A stretch of DNA of 64,000 bases, from positions 558,001-622,000 of the forward strand of contig NZ_RDSM01000002.1 in the NCBI RefSeq assembly GCF_004115155.1, read 5' to 3'. The stretch's first letter is position 1, and each line of letters starts with the position of its first letter. The notes below the pieces were generated by a model. That model saw only the letters and a list, made by a program, of their open reading frames with translations. It searched no databases and had not been told where the DNA came from. Positions 46,438-54,799 of this stretch are shown here, piece after piece. The DNA is from Granulicella sibirica (GTDB taxonomy: Bacteria > Acidobacteriota > Terriglobia > Terriglobales > Acidobacteriaceae). Both the position numbers and the translations under genes were made by a program.

Positions 46438-48180
46438 ATGAGCCAAGAGAATCTGAGCGCGTCGCAAGAAGCAACCGTGCAAGTCCAGGCAAACGTTGAA
46501 CCCGTCCTGAGTGACAAGCTCGACGAGCAGGGCGGCGAGACCGAGTCATTCGACGCCATCTACAAAGAGTTTGAGCGGACGAACACGCGGCGCGAAGGAG
46601 AAGACGGCAAGCAGATCCGTGCCACGGTCATCGCAGTTAAGGAAGACGCCGTTTACCTTGACATCGGCTTCAAGACGGAAGGCATCCTCCCCATTGCTGC
46701 ACTCGGACCTAAAGGTTCGGAGGTAAAGCCCTCAGAAACCTTCCTTGTCTCCGTGAAAGGCCGCAACGAAGAGGGCTACTACGAGGTCTCGCTTATTAAG
46801 GTCGCCGCACCGAAGGACTGGACCTCGCTGCAGAAAGCCTTCGACGAAGCCGCTACCATCACGGGAACCGTGACCGCGGTCGTCAAGGGAGGCTTCTCGG
46901 TCGACGTGGGCGTCCGCGCCTTCATGCCCGTTTCCCGCAGCGGCGTACGTGATGCCGCCGATCAGGAGAGGCTCGTCGGACAGGAGATTCGCTGCCGCAT
47001 CATCAAGCTCGACGAAGCCGATGAAGATGTCGTCGTCGACCGGCGCTCGATCCTGGAAGCCGAAGAGCGCGGCATCAAGGAGCAGCGCTTCGGCGAAGTA
47101 AAGGAAGGTGACACCGTCCATGGCTCCGTGCGCAGTCTCACCGACTATGGAGCCTTCATCGAACTCAACGGTGTCGATGGCCTATTGCATATTAGCGACA
47201 TCTCCTGGTCCCGCGTCGCGAAGCCATCCGACGTCCTGACCGTAGGCCAGCAGGTCGAGGTCAAGGTTCTCAAGGTTGATCCCGAGTCGAGGCGCATCGC
47301 GCTCGGCATGAAGCAGCTTCTGCCGCATCCATGGGATGGCATCGAGGATCGCCTAAAGGCCGGCGACCGCGTGCACGGCGTCGTAACCCGCGCCACCGAC
47401 TTCGGCGCGTTCGTCGAGATCGAGCCCGGCATCGAAGGCATGGTTCACGTCTCCGAGATGTCGTGGGCCAAGAAGGTCCGCAAAGCAAGCGATGCGCTCA
47501 AGGCGGGCGAGTCGGTTGAGGTGGTCATCCTGGGCATCAACCCCACGGAACGCCGCATGGCTCTTGGTCTCAAGCAGGCATTGGGCGATCCCTGGGCCGA
47601 GGTGCCGGAGCGTTTTCCCGTCGGCGCGACGATCGAAGGAGCCGTACTAAGCTTCACGACGTTTGGGGCCTTTGTACAGGTCAGCGAAGGCATCGAAGGC
47701 ATGATTCACATCTCGGAGATCGTCGCGGATAAGCGCCTCAATCATCCGCAAGACGTCCTTCGCACCGGCCAGATCGTCAAGGCGAAGGTACTCGAGTTTG
47801 ATCGCGAGAAGCGCCAGATGCGCCTCAGCATGAAGGCCCTCATCCCAACCGGTCTCGACGAGTTCCTCGCCGAGCACACCGTCGGTGACGTCGTCACTGG
47901 CCGCCTCGTTGAGATCAAGGACGGGTCGGCACTGGTCGAGCTTGGCGAAGGCATCCGCGTTCGTTGCCTCATGCCCATGGCTGCTGAAGAGGTAAAGGAA
48001 ACGGTGAGCCAGCCACTCGACTTGTCTGCCCTCACGACCATGCTCTCCGCGCAGTGGAAGGGAGCATCGACTGCCAAGTCCGCCAAGCCCGATCTTCCGC
48101 AGGCAGGCCAGATGCGCAGCTTCCGCGTCACCACGCTCAATCTTGAGGCGAAAGAGGTACAGATCGAAGCCGTGAAGTAG
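46438..48180 (+). CDS. rpsA: 30S ribosomal protein S1
   Basis: The 580-residue protein consists of six S1-type OB-fold repeats, each with the GxxxxxxxxGxxV/I and G(F/L)(I/V)HISE-like pattern; examples are DYGAFIELNGVDGLLHISD, DFGAFVEIEPGIEGMVHVSE and TFGAFVQVSEGIEGMIHISE. The N-terminal acidic segment would contact the ribosome. It binds mRNA during initiation. Transcribed from an extended -10 promoter and ended by a hairpin at 48206. Confidence 0.93.
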   Translation: MSQENLSASQEATVQVQANVEPVLSDKLDEQGGETESFDAIYKEFERTNTRREGEDGKQIRATVIAVKEDAVYLDIGFKTEGILPIAALGPKGSEVKPSETFLVSVKGRNEEGYYEVSLIKVAAPKDWTSLQKAFDEAATITGTVTAVVKGGFSVDVGVRAFMPVSRSGVRDAADQERLVGQEIRCRIIKLDEADEDVVVDRRSILEAEERGIKEQRFGEVKEGDTVHGSVRSLTDYGAFIELNGVDGLLHISDISWSRVAKPSDVLTVGQQVEVKVLKVDPESRRIALGMKQLLPHPWDGIEDRLKAGDRVHGVVTRATDFGAFVEIEPGIEGMVHVSEMSWAKKVRKASDALKAGESVEVVILGINPTERRMALGLKQALGDPWAEVPERFPVGATIEGAVLSFTTFGAFVQVSEGIEGMIHISEIVADKRLNHPQDVLRTGQIVKAKVLEFDREKRQMRLSMKALIPTGLDEFLAEHTVGDVVTGRLVEIKDGSALVELGEGIRVRCLMPMAAEEVKETVSQPLDLSALTTMLSAQWKGASTAKSAKPDLPQAGQMRSFRVTTLNLEAKEVQIEAVK

Positions 48181-48205
48181 GCGATTCCAACGTGCAGGAA
48201 AGAGA

Positions 48206-48233
48206 AACGGCTGCCCAATGGGTAGCCGTTTTC
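48206..48233 (+). terminator. terminator after rpsA
   Basis: AACGGCTGCCC pairs with GGGTAGCCGTT (one G-U pair) around a 3-base loop. The T-tract is short (TTTTC). Confidence 0.65.
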
Positions 48234-48296
48234 ATGCCCTCTATGCCAGCGTTCGAGTGTCTCGGGTAAGCTATGTGCAGTTTCCGGGAGGCTTCT

Positions 48297-49082
48297 TTGC
48301 AAAGGCGAAAATTTGTTGCTTCGATGATTGCAGGCGCGGGTGTTGGTCTGGCGATGAAAGGCGGCGAGATGCAGGCGCAGGAGAGTTCTTCGATGGAGTT
48401 CTACCAACTGCGGAAATACACGCTGCGCACCGGACCCCAGCAGGAAATTACCGGGAAGTTCTTCGAGCACGCGATGATTCCTGCGCTCAATCGCCTTGGG
48501 ATCTCCACAGTAGGTGCCTTCAAACTCGACATCGGCCCCGAGACTCCGACCTTATACCTCCTGCTCCCATCCACCTCGGCCGAAACCCTGCTCACGGTCG
48601 ACCTTCGCCTCGCTCACGATTCGAAGTTTGTTGAGGCGGCCCAGGACTTCTGGAACGCGCCAGCCTCGGCTCCCGCATTTGAGCGCGTCGAGACCTCGAT
48701 GCTCTCGGCGTTCACAGGATGGCCAAAGCTCGTCGTTCCGAAGCATGAAAAGCGCATCTTCCAACTGCGCACCTACGAGAACGCGAGTTACGGAGCGCAC
48801 GTGACGAAGGTGAAGATGTTCAACGAGGCGGAGATTGGGATCTTCACCAAATCCGGCCTCGCGCCCGTTTTCTTCGGAAGCACGCTGGTCGGTTCCCGGA
48901 CGCCAAGCCTCACCTACATGCTGACCTTCCCGGACGTCGCCACCCTCAACCAAAATTGGAGCACCTTCGTCGCCGATCCGGCGTGGAAAGAGATCTCCCA
49001 CCGGCCCGAGTACGCCGACGCAAAGATCGTAAGCAACATCAGTAACTTGTACCTCAGCCCTCTGCCTTCCTCGCAGATTTAG
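48297..49082 (+). CDS. Tat-exported NIPSNAP-family protein
   Basis: The 261-residue protein has a Tat signal (QRRKFVASMIAGAGVGLA) and two NIPSNAP repeats (FYQLRKYTLRTGPQQE in the first, FQLRTYENASYG and FFGSTLVGSRTPSLTYML in the second). A TTG start at 48297 is chosen because GGGAGG lies five bases before it and it gives a clean Tat leader. The frame can be extended to ATG 48273. NIPSNAP proteins are ferredoxin-fold dimers of unclear biochemical role. It stands alone downstream of rpsA. Confidence 0.78.
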   Translation: MQRRKFVASMIAGAGVGLAMKGGEMQAQESSSMEFYQLRKYTLRTGPQQEITGKFFEHAMIPALNRLGISTVGAFKLDIGPETPTLYLLLPSTSAETLLTVDLRLAHDSKFVEAAQDFWNAPASAPAFERVETSMLSAFTGWPKLVVPKHEKRIFQLRTYENASYGAHVTKVKMFNEAEIGIFTKSGLAPVFFGSTLVGSRTPSLTYMLTFPDVATLNQNWSTFVADPAWKEISHRPEYADAKIVSNISNLYLSPLPSSQI

Positions 49083-49296
49083 TAAGGAAAGCGGTACCGG
49101 TAGGAGGTCTTCGGCCACCATGCACCGTCGAGGTCTCGCGGCCGTGTCGCTTGGGAAGCTTTGGTATTCGCTCCCTGGTATCTCCTTGTGTCCCGGGCAA
49201 TTTCACACTATCTTCATAGTCAGATCCCCCAGCGACTCCCGTTGTTCGAATTTCTCTCGTAGTGCATCCACCCGCACCCTCTCGAAGGAGATCTCC

Positions 49297-50532
49297 ATGA
49301 AGTCGCCCCTCGTCTCGTCCGCTGTCTCCCGCCGCTCCTTCCTCTTCTCCGCAGGCATTGCCGCCAGCCTCCCTGTGCTCACGGAATCGCACTTCGCCTT
49401 CGCCGCCTTCCAGGCTGACAAGCCCGCGCCAAAGCCCATGTCGCAGCAGCAGATGATGAAGCAGTTCTTCGCGAGCATCCCACCCGATGCCGTGCTGATA
49501 AACGCGAACGAGAACCCGCTAGGCCCATGTGAGGCGGCGCGCTCCGCCATTGCCTCCGTTGCGGGCAAGGGCGGACGCTACGACATCAAGGAGATGATGA
49601 CGCTGGTCGAGGTCTTCGCTTCGCAGAACAGCATTCCCGCGGACAATTTTGCCGTCTATGCCGGATCGTCTGAGCCGCTGCACTATTCTGTCCTTTCTTA
49701 CACCGGCCCCACGCGCTCCTTCGTTGCAGGCGATCCAACATACGAAGCGGGTGGCCGCGCCGCCGAGATTGCCAAGGCGAAGGTCTGTCCGGTCCCCCTG
49801 ACTAAGACCTACGCTCACGACGTCAAGGCAATGGCCGCTAAGGATCCGAACGCAGGCGTGATCTACATCTGCAACCCCAACAACCCCACCGGTACTATCA
49901 CCAGCCGCGAAGACATCCTCTGGCTCCTCGAGAACAAGCCGAAGGACTCCATGCTCCTCGTCGACGAGGCCTACATCCATCTCTCGGACGCCCAGTCCGT
50001 TGTCGATCAGACCGCCAACCGCAAGGACATCATCGTCCTCCGCACCTTCTCGAAGATTTACGGCATGGCCGGCATCCGCTGCGGGTTCGCTGTCGCCCAT
50101 CCCGATGTCCTCCACAAGCTCGAACTCTGCGGCCAGAACGCCATGCCCGTCACCTCGTCGATCGCCGCGCGCGTCTCGCTTGAAGACACCAGCCTTATCC
50201 CGACGCGCAAGGCCTACATTGCGAACGCCCGCAACACCACGCTTAAGTTTCTCGCCGACAACAACTACAAGGTGATACCAGGATCGCAATCGAACTGCTT
50301 CATGATCGACACCGGCCGCAACGGGCACGAGGTCATGGCTGCGATGGCGCAGAAGAAGGTCATCATCGGCCGGACATGGGCCGTGTGGCCGAGCGTCGTT
50401 CGAATCACGGTTGGTACCAATGAGGACATGGCGAAGTTCCGCGTAGCCTACAAAGAAGTGATGGATGCGCCACCGACGAAAGCCCAGCTGGAATACCGCC
50501 TCAGAAATCCTGTCGCACCTCACTTCTCCTGA
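49297..50532 (+). CDS. Tat-exported PLP-dependent aminotransferase (histidinol-phosphate aminotransferase-like)
   Basis: The 411-residue protein begins with a Tat signal (SRRSFLFSAGIAASLPVL). The class I/II fold follows with LINANENPLGPC, YAGSSEPLHY, NPNNPTGT, the DEAYIHL pyridine-binding segment and the PLP lysine in RTFSKIYGMAGIRCG. It resembles HisC but carries an export signal. Tat export fits an enzyme that must bind PLP before leaving the cytoplasm. AAGGAG precedes the ATG. Its substrate is unknown, and no his genes are nearby. Confidence 0.88.
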   Translation: MKSPLVSSAVSRRSFLFSAGIAASLPVLTESHFAFAAFQADKPAPKPMSQQQMMKQFFASIPPDAVLINANENPLGPCEAARSAIASVAGKGGRYDIKEMMTLVEVFASQNSIPADNFAVYAGSSEPLHYSVLSYTGPTRSFVAGDPTYEAGGRAAEIAKAKVCPVPLTKTYAHDVKAMAAKDPNAGVIYICNPNNPTGTITSREDILWLLENKPKDSMLLVDEAYIHLSDAQSVVDQTANRKDIIVLRTFSKIYGMAGIRCGFAVAHPDVLHKLELCGQNAMPVTSSIAARVSLEDTSLIPTRKAYIANARNTTLKFLADNNYKVIPGSQSNCFMIDTGRNGHEVMAAMAQKKVIIGRTWAVWPSVVRITVGTNEDMAKFRVAYKEVMDAPPTKAQLEYRLRNPVAPHFS

Positions 50533-50544
50533 GTCTCGAGCGCG

Positions 50545-50572
50545 ATGACATTTCGAAAGCTGTCGATGTCAT
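50545..50572. other. inverted repeat before the TonB receptor gene
   Basis: ATGACAT and ATGTCAT are 14 bases apart, ending 11 bases before the receptor ATG. Could be an operator or a weak terminator for the aminotransferase gene. Confidence 0.3.
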
Positions 50573-50583
50573 AGACTGGCTGC

Positions 50584-52854
50584 ATGTTTCTTTCCCGTTC
50601 CAGCCGCCGAGCCGAGCACGCCACCCGCGTCCGGCTCGGCGCTTTTCTTCTCCTGGCAAGTGGGGGCGCGTTCGCCCAGAATCACCCCGTCCAGGTTCAT
50701 GTGGTCGATTCAACCGGTCTCCCAGTCGCGAATGCCAGCGTGTTCGTAGTCGGAGCCGCGACGAACTCCGTTAGTACCGACCAGTCTGGCATCGCCACAC
50801 TTCCTGCGGCCCCGGGAGCCACGCTTCGCGCCCATATCCCCGGCATGGACTCCGATGCCATCCCTGTCTCGAACGTGCCCCTCGTCCTCGTCCTGCACCC
50901 ATCCGGAGTCACGGAAGCAGTGACAGTTACGGCGACTCGCTCGGCCACGCTCACCGGCGACCATGCCGAGACCATCGACGCGCTCTCGCAGCAGGCCCTC
51001 CGTAAATACCCCGCCTTCGTTCTCGACGACAGTCTCCGTCAGCACGCCGGCTTCGAACTCTTTCGCCGCGCCAGTTCTCGCGTCGCCAATCCCACAAGCG
51101 AAGGCATCTCGCTGCGCGGCCTCGGTTCAACCGCCGTCTCCCGAACCCTCGTCCTGCTCGAAAGCGTTCCCCTGAACGACCCGTTCGGTGGCTGGATCCA
51201 CTGGGATGAACTCCCGCCCGAAGCTGTCTCCGCCGTCACGCTCGCGACCGGCGGCGGCTCCGACCTTTATGGCTCAAGCGCCCTCGGCGGCGTCATCGAC
51301 GTCCTTCCGGCGCTCCCCGAAACGTCACGCGCCGAACTCAGCGCCTCAGGCGCAGGCCAGGACACCTCCGACGTCGACGGCCGCATTGATCGCGGCACGA
51401 AGAACTGGCTCGGCACCCTCTCCGGCCAGACCTTCCGTACCGCAGGCTACATCCCCGTCAACCCCGGGAGCATCGGAGCCATCGACCGCCCCGCCAACGT
51501 CCACTTCCAGAACGGCCACACGGAGCTTGACCGCAAGATTGGGGAATCCGGTCGCGCCTTCTTGCTTGGCAATATCCTCAACGAAGCCCGCGGCAACGGC
51601 ACCGTCCTGACCAACAACGCCACCCGCCTCTGGCGCTATGTCGGCGGCGACGACTGGTCCGCCGGCTCTCGCACGACTGGCCGCTTCCGCGCCTTCGGCA
51701 GCGAACAGGGCTACCGGCAAAGCTTCTCGTCCATTCCCGCAAGCCGCGCGACCGAAGCTCTCACCCGCCTTCAGCGTGTCCACACCCAGGAGATCGGTCT
51801 CTCCACTGACGCCGCCACCCGCGTCGGCCCCTTTTCCTTTGTGGGCGGAGCCGATGTCCGCGACATCCGCGCCAACGACGTCGAAACCCCGATCTCAGCT
51901 GGCAAAGTTGCCTCTACCCTCGACATCTCCGCCCGCCAGCGTTTCGCCGGAGCCTTCGGCGAGGCCCTCTACGGCCACGGGCCATGGTCCGCCGCCGCAT
52001 CCCTTCGCGTCGATCACGCCTCCAACCTCGACACGATCCAGCGCACTAACGGCGTCGGCGCTCCCACGCCAGACCGCGCCGAAGTCGTTCTGAGTCCACG
52101 GCTCGGCCTCGTGCGTAAGATCAACGGAAACCTCTCCGTCCGAGCCGCAGGCTTCCGCGCTTTCCGCTCCCCGACGATGAACGAACTCTACCGCAGCGGC
52201 CAGGTCGGACAGGAGCTTACCCTCCCGAACAACAACCTGCTCTCCGAGCGTGCCACCGGTTGGGAGACGGGCGTTAATACCACCAGCCGAGGAGGCCGCT
52301 TCTCCGGGGTCGCGACCTACTTCTGGACCGAGATCAACCGCCCCGTCTCCACCGTCACCGTCTCACAGACGGCCTCCGCCATTACTCTGCGGCGTCAGAA
52401 TCTGGGCCAGCTTCGCAGCCAAGGCCTTGAGGTCAAGGGCGAACTCCGCATCGTGCGTGGTCTCGTGGGAACCGTGGGTTATCAGTTCGCCGACGCCATT
52501 GTGACCAAGAACTCCGCTCAGCCCGCTCTCATTGGCAATCGCCTCCCCGAGATCCCCGAACACGGCCTCACCGGCCAGCTTCGCTACCAGTCGAGTCGCG
52601 CCGGAATCTACACGCTGGCCATGCGTCGCAGCGGCGGCGTCTTCGACGACTCTGCCAACACCCTGCAACTCCGTGGCTTCTTCCAGGCCGATCTCTACGG
52701 TGAACGCAGCTTCGCGCGACGCTTCACCGCCTTCGCTTCCATCCAGAACCTCACCAACCGGCGCGCCGACGTCGCGAAGACTCCCGTTCTCTCGCTCGGC
52801 ACTCCAATCCTCGCACAGGGCGGTATCCGCGTGAACTTCGGCGGAGCTCGTTAA
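50584..52854 (+). CDS. TonB-dependent outer-membrane receptor
   Basis: The 756-residue protein has a signal peptide (to about FAQ at 32), an Ig-like/carboxypeptidase regulatory segment (about 35-110), a plug (about 115-240; SEGISLRGLGSTAVSRTLVLLE, GSDLYGSSALGGVIDV) and a beta-barrel with alternating aromatic strands, ending with a short terminal strand (QGGIRVNFGGA). The barrel of about 500 residues is compact, as in siderophore or BtuB-like receptors rather than the very large Acidobacteriota OmpA/TonB-box proteins. Ligand unknown. Confidence 0.88.
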   Translation: MFLSRSSRRAEHATRVRLGAFLLLASGGAFAQNHPVQVHVVDSTGLPVANASVFVVGAATNSVSTDQSGIATLPAAPGATLRAHIPGMDSDAIPVSNVPLVLVLHPSGVTEAVTVTATRSATLTGDHAETIDALSQQALRKYPAFVLDDSLRQHAGFELFRRASSRVANPTSEGISLRGLGSTAVSRTLVLLESVPLNDPFGGWIHWDELPPEAVSAVTLATGGGSDLYGSSALGGVIDVLPALPETSRAELSASGAGQDTSDVDGRIDRGTKNWLGTLSGQTFRTAGYIPVNPGSIGAIDRPANVHFQNGHTELDRKIGESGRAFLLGNILNEARGNGTVLTNNATRLWRYVGGDDWSAGSRTTGRFRAFGSEQGYRQSFSSIPASRATEALTRLQRVHTQEIGLSTDAATRVGPFSFVGGADVRDIRANDVETPISAGKVASTLDISARQRFAGAFGEALYGHGPWSAAASLRVDHASNLDTIQRTNGVGAPTPDRAEVVLSPRLGLVRKINGNLSVRAAGFRAFRSPTMNELYRSGQVGQELTLPNNNLLSERATGWETGVNTTSRGGRFSGVATYFWTEINRPVSTVTVSQTASAITLRRQNLGQLRSQGLEVKGELRIVRGLVGTVGYQFADAIVTKNSAQPALIGNRLPEIPEHGLTGQLRYQSSRAGIYTLAMRRSGGVFDDSANTLQLRGFFQADLYGERSFARRFTAFASIQNLTNRRADVAKTPVLSLGTPILAQGGIRVNFGGAR

Positions 52855-52877
52855 CGCATCGAAGCAGTCAGCCGGTC

Positions 52878-52883
52878 TAAGAT
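52878..52883 (+). promoter_or_regulatory. -10-like element upstream of the GlcG-like gene
   Basis: TAAGAT lies 22 bases before ATG 52906 and overlaps an upstream in-frame ATG at 52882, which argues against using that start. Confidence 0.35.
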
Positions 52884-52905
52884 GGACCGGCAACACGGAG
52901 ACCTC

Positions 52906-53301
52906 ATGATCCAACTCGCAGACGCACGCCGCATCATCGCCGCAGCAGAGAAGAAGGCCGAGGAACTCGGCCAGCCTATGAACGTAGCCGTCGTCGACGA
53001 GGGCGGAAACCTCATCGCCTTCGAGCGTATGGCCAACGCCTGGCTAGGCTCGATTGACATCTCCCAGAAAAAAGCCTGGACCTCCCGCGCCTTCGACATC
53101 ACCACCAAAGACCTCGGTGCTAACTCGCAATCCGGCGACCAGTTCTTCGGCATCCACGCCTCGAACGACGGCAAGGTCATGATCTTCGCCGGCGGCGTTC
53201 CCCTCAAGCAGGACGGCAAAGTCGTCGGAGCCATCGGCGTCAGCGGAGGCTCCGGCGTCCAGGACCACGCAGTCGCCGAAGCGGGCGCTGCCGCTCTCTA
53301 A
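52906..53301 (+). CDS. GlcG/HbpS-family heme-binding-like protein
   Basis: The 131-residue cytosolic protein has the GlcG pattern: LADARRIIAAAEKKAEELG, MNVAVVDEGGNLIAFERM, a SIDISQKKAWTSRAF segment and GGVPLKQDGKVVGAIGVSGG with a final VAEAGAAAL. Family members bind heme or cobalamin or are encoded with glycolate genes. ATG 52906 with GGAG five bases upstream is preferred to 52882. It follows the TonB receptor and could act on what the receptor imports. Confidence 0.88.
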   Translation: MIQLADARRIIAAAEKKAEELGQPMNVAVVDEGGNLIAFERMANAWLGSIDISQKKAWTSRAFDITTKDLGANSQSGDQFFGIHASNDGKVMIFAGGVPLKQDGKVVGAIGVSGGSGVQDHAVAEAGAAAL

Positions 53302-53355
53302 GTCCAATCGACCCAGGAAGCAGGGGCGCCCCATCCTCGCCGACAGCACCATCGT

Positions 53356-53387
53356 CGGCTAGGGCGGGAACGTAAACCGCCTAGCCG
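53356..53387. terminator. strong hairpin between convergent GlcG-like and TolC-like genes
   Basis: CGGCTAGGGCGG pairs with CCGCCTAGCCG with one bulged base and a 9-base loop. It sits two bases from the TolC-like stop codon and probably serves both directions. No strong T-tract is present. Confidence 0.55.
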
Positions 53388-53389
53388 CC

Positions 53390-54799
53390 TTACTCCAACC
53401 CTCCTTCGCCATACGCCCCAGCCACACCCCCACCAAAAGTCCGAGGCCCATTCAGACCACCACTCAACGTTCCATTCTCAAGCGAACTCCCAATCTGCCA
53501 CATCGCCGCTAGAGCCCCGATATATCGCAGTTGCAACTCCAGCACCGTCCTCCGCGCAACGAGAACCTGCGGGTAAGCCTGTGCCATCTCGTTGTACTTC
53601 GCCTCATAGAGCTGTGACGCACGCGTTGCCCTCGGTAAAATACTGCTGCGATAGAGTCCCGCCTCTTGCCTCGCCGTCTGGTAGCTCTCGATCATTGGCT
53701 CCGCCGACTCACGCAACGCGAGCTGGATCCGCCGTACCTCCTGACGCGCACGCTCCGCCTCCGCCTGGGCAGCCTCGATATTTCCCTGATTTCGATTCCA
53801 CAGGGGCACGGAGATCCCCGCCGAAGCGAAACTTTGCGGCCCAACCTTGCCTGCGGTTGTGTTGTTCAGCTGCTCAAAGTTGAACTGCTCCCCCGCCTTC
53901 AACTGCAGGTCCGGCGCAACTTCCCGTCGTGCACTCGCCAGCCTCGCCTCCGCCGCCGCGACTTTGCTCTGCGCCTCCATCACCGCTGGATTCTCTTGAA
54001 GCACGTGATCAAGCAGTGCACCAGCCTCTATCGCAGGCACCGCCGCCAGGTCTCCGGTCAAAGGCTCAGCCTCCATCTGAGGAGACCCCGCCAACGCAGC
54101 CAGACTCCGAAACCGCCCAAGAAACATCCTCTGCGCCTCGGCCGAGGCGATCACCGCCTGCTCCTCCTCCACCTCGGTCATCAGCACATCCGGTGCATCG
54201 GCCTGCCCCACATTCGCAAGCTGATGCGCCGTCTCAACCGCATCCTGAGCCACCCCAAGAAGCCGCCGCCGAACCTGTACTGTTTCCTGTGCTGCTAGCG
54301 TTGCAAAGAACGCCTGCGTCACATCCGCCCGCACCCTCGCTGCCTGGACCTCGATCCCAATGGACCCAACCTGCGCCTCAGCCTCGAGCGCCTTGCGTCG
54401 CATCGAAAGCTTTCCCCCAAGCGGAATCATCTGCCCGACGAATGCTCCCTGCTCGCCGCCACCGAACGAGCCACCCCGAATCTGGTCGCCCTGATACCCG
54501 ATCGTCGGGTTAGGAAACAAGCCAGCCTGCACCGCAAGACCTTGCGTGCGCCGCACATCAGCACGTGCCTGGTCCAGCGTAGGATTTGAAGCCTTCGCTC
54601 TAGATAGAAAATCATCGAGAGAAAGCGCAGGCCGCTTCGCAATCTCCCCGAGCAGATCGTTCGCAGGAGCAAGCGCGGGAAGACCATTCTCTGGCTTCAT
54701 CGCCGCGTGATCCATGGGCATCGTCATACCCTGTTGCCCAAACGAAGCAGTCCCCGCGACCATCACGACGGTCAGCATGAAGGAGGCACGCAGGCCCAT
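53390..54799 (-). CDS. TolC/CusC-like outer-membrane efflux protein in the copper operon
   Basis: The 469-residue protein has a signal peptide, a short Met/His-rich linker (GMTMPMDHAAM) and two OEP repeats with long helices (ASNPTLDQARADVRRTQG, NPTIGYQGDQIRGG; ENPAVMEAQSKVAAAEARLASARR, NRNQGNIEAAQAEAERARQEV). It would form the outer-membrane channel of an efflux system. Its ATG overlaps the copper oxidase stop by one base (TGATG). No RND pump or membrane-fusion gene is in the operon. Confidence 0.88.
   Translation of the reverse strand: MGLRASFMLTVVMVAGTASFGQQGMTMPMDHAAMKPENGLPALAPANDLLGEIAKRPALSLDDFLSRAKASNPTLDQARADVRRTQGLAVQAGLFPNPTIGYQGDQIRGGSFGGGEQGAFVGQMIPLGGKLSMRRKALEAEAQVGSIGIEVQAARVRADVTQAFFATLAAQETVQVRRRLLGVAQDAVETAHQLANVGQADAPDVLMTEVEEEQAVIASAEAQRMFLGRFRSLAALAGSPQMEAEPLTGDLAAVPAIEAGALLDHVLQENPAVMEAQSKVAAAEARLASARREVAPDLQLKAGEQFNFEQLNNTTAGKVGPQSFASAGISVPLWNRNQGNIEAAQAEAERARQEVRRIQLALRESAEPMIESYQTARQEAGLYRSSILPRATRASQLYEAKYNEMAQAYPQVLVARRTVLELQLRYIGALAAMWQIGSSLENGTLSGGLNGPRTFGGGVAGAYGEGGLE

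Noticed and set aside
50533..50583. Possible cobalamin riboswitch before the TonB receptor
   Set aside because: The gap is only 51 bases and lacks the B12-box and the long structured leader.
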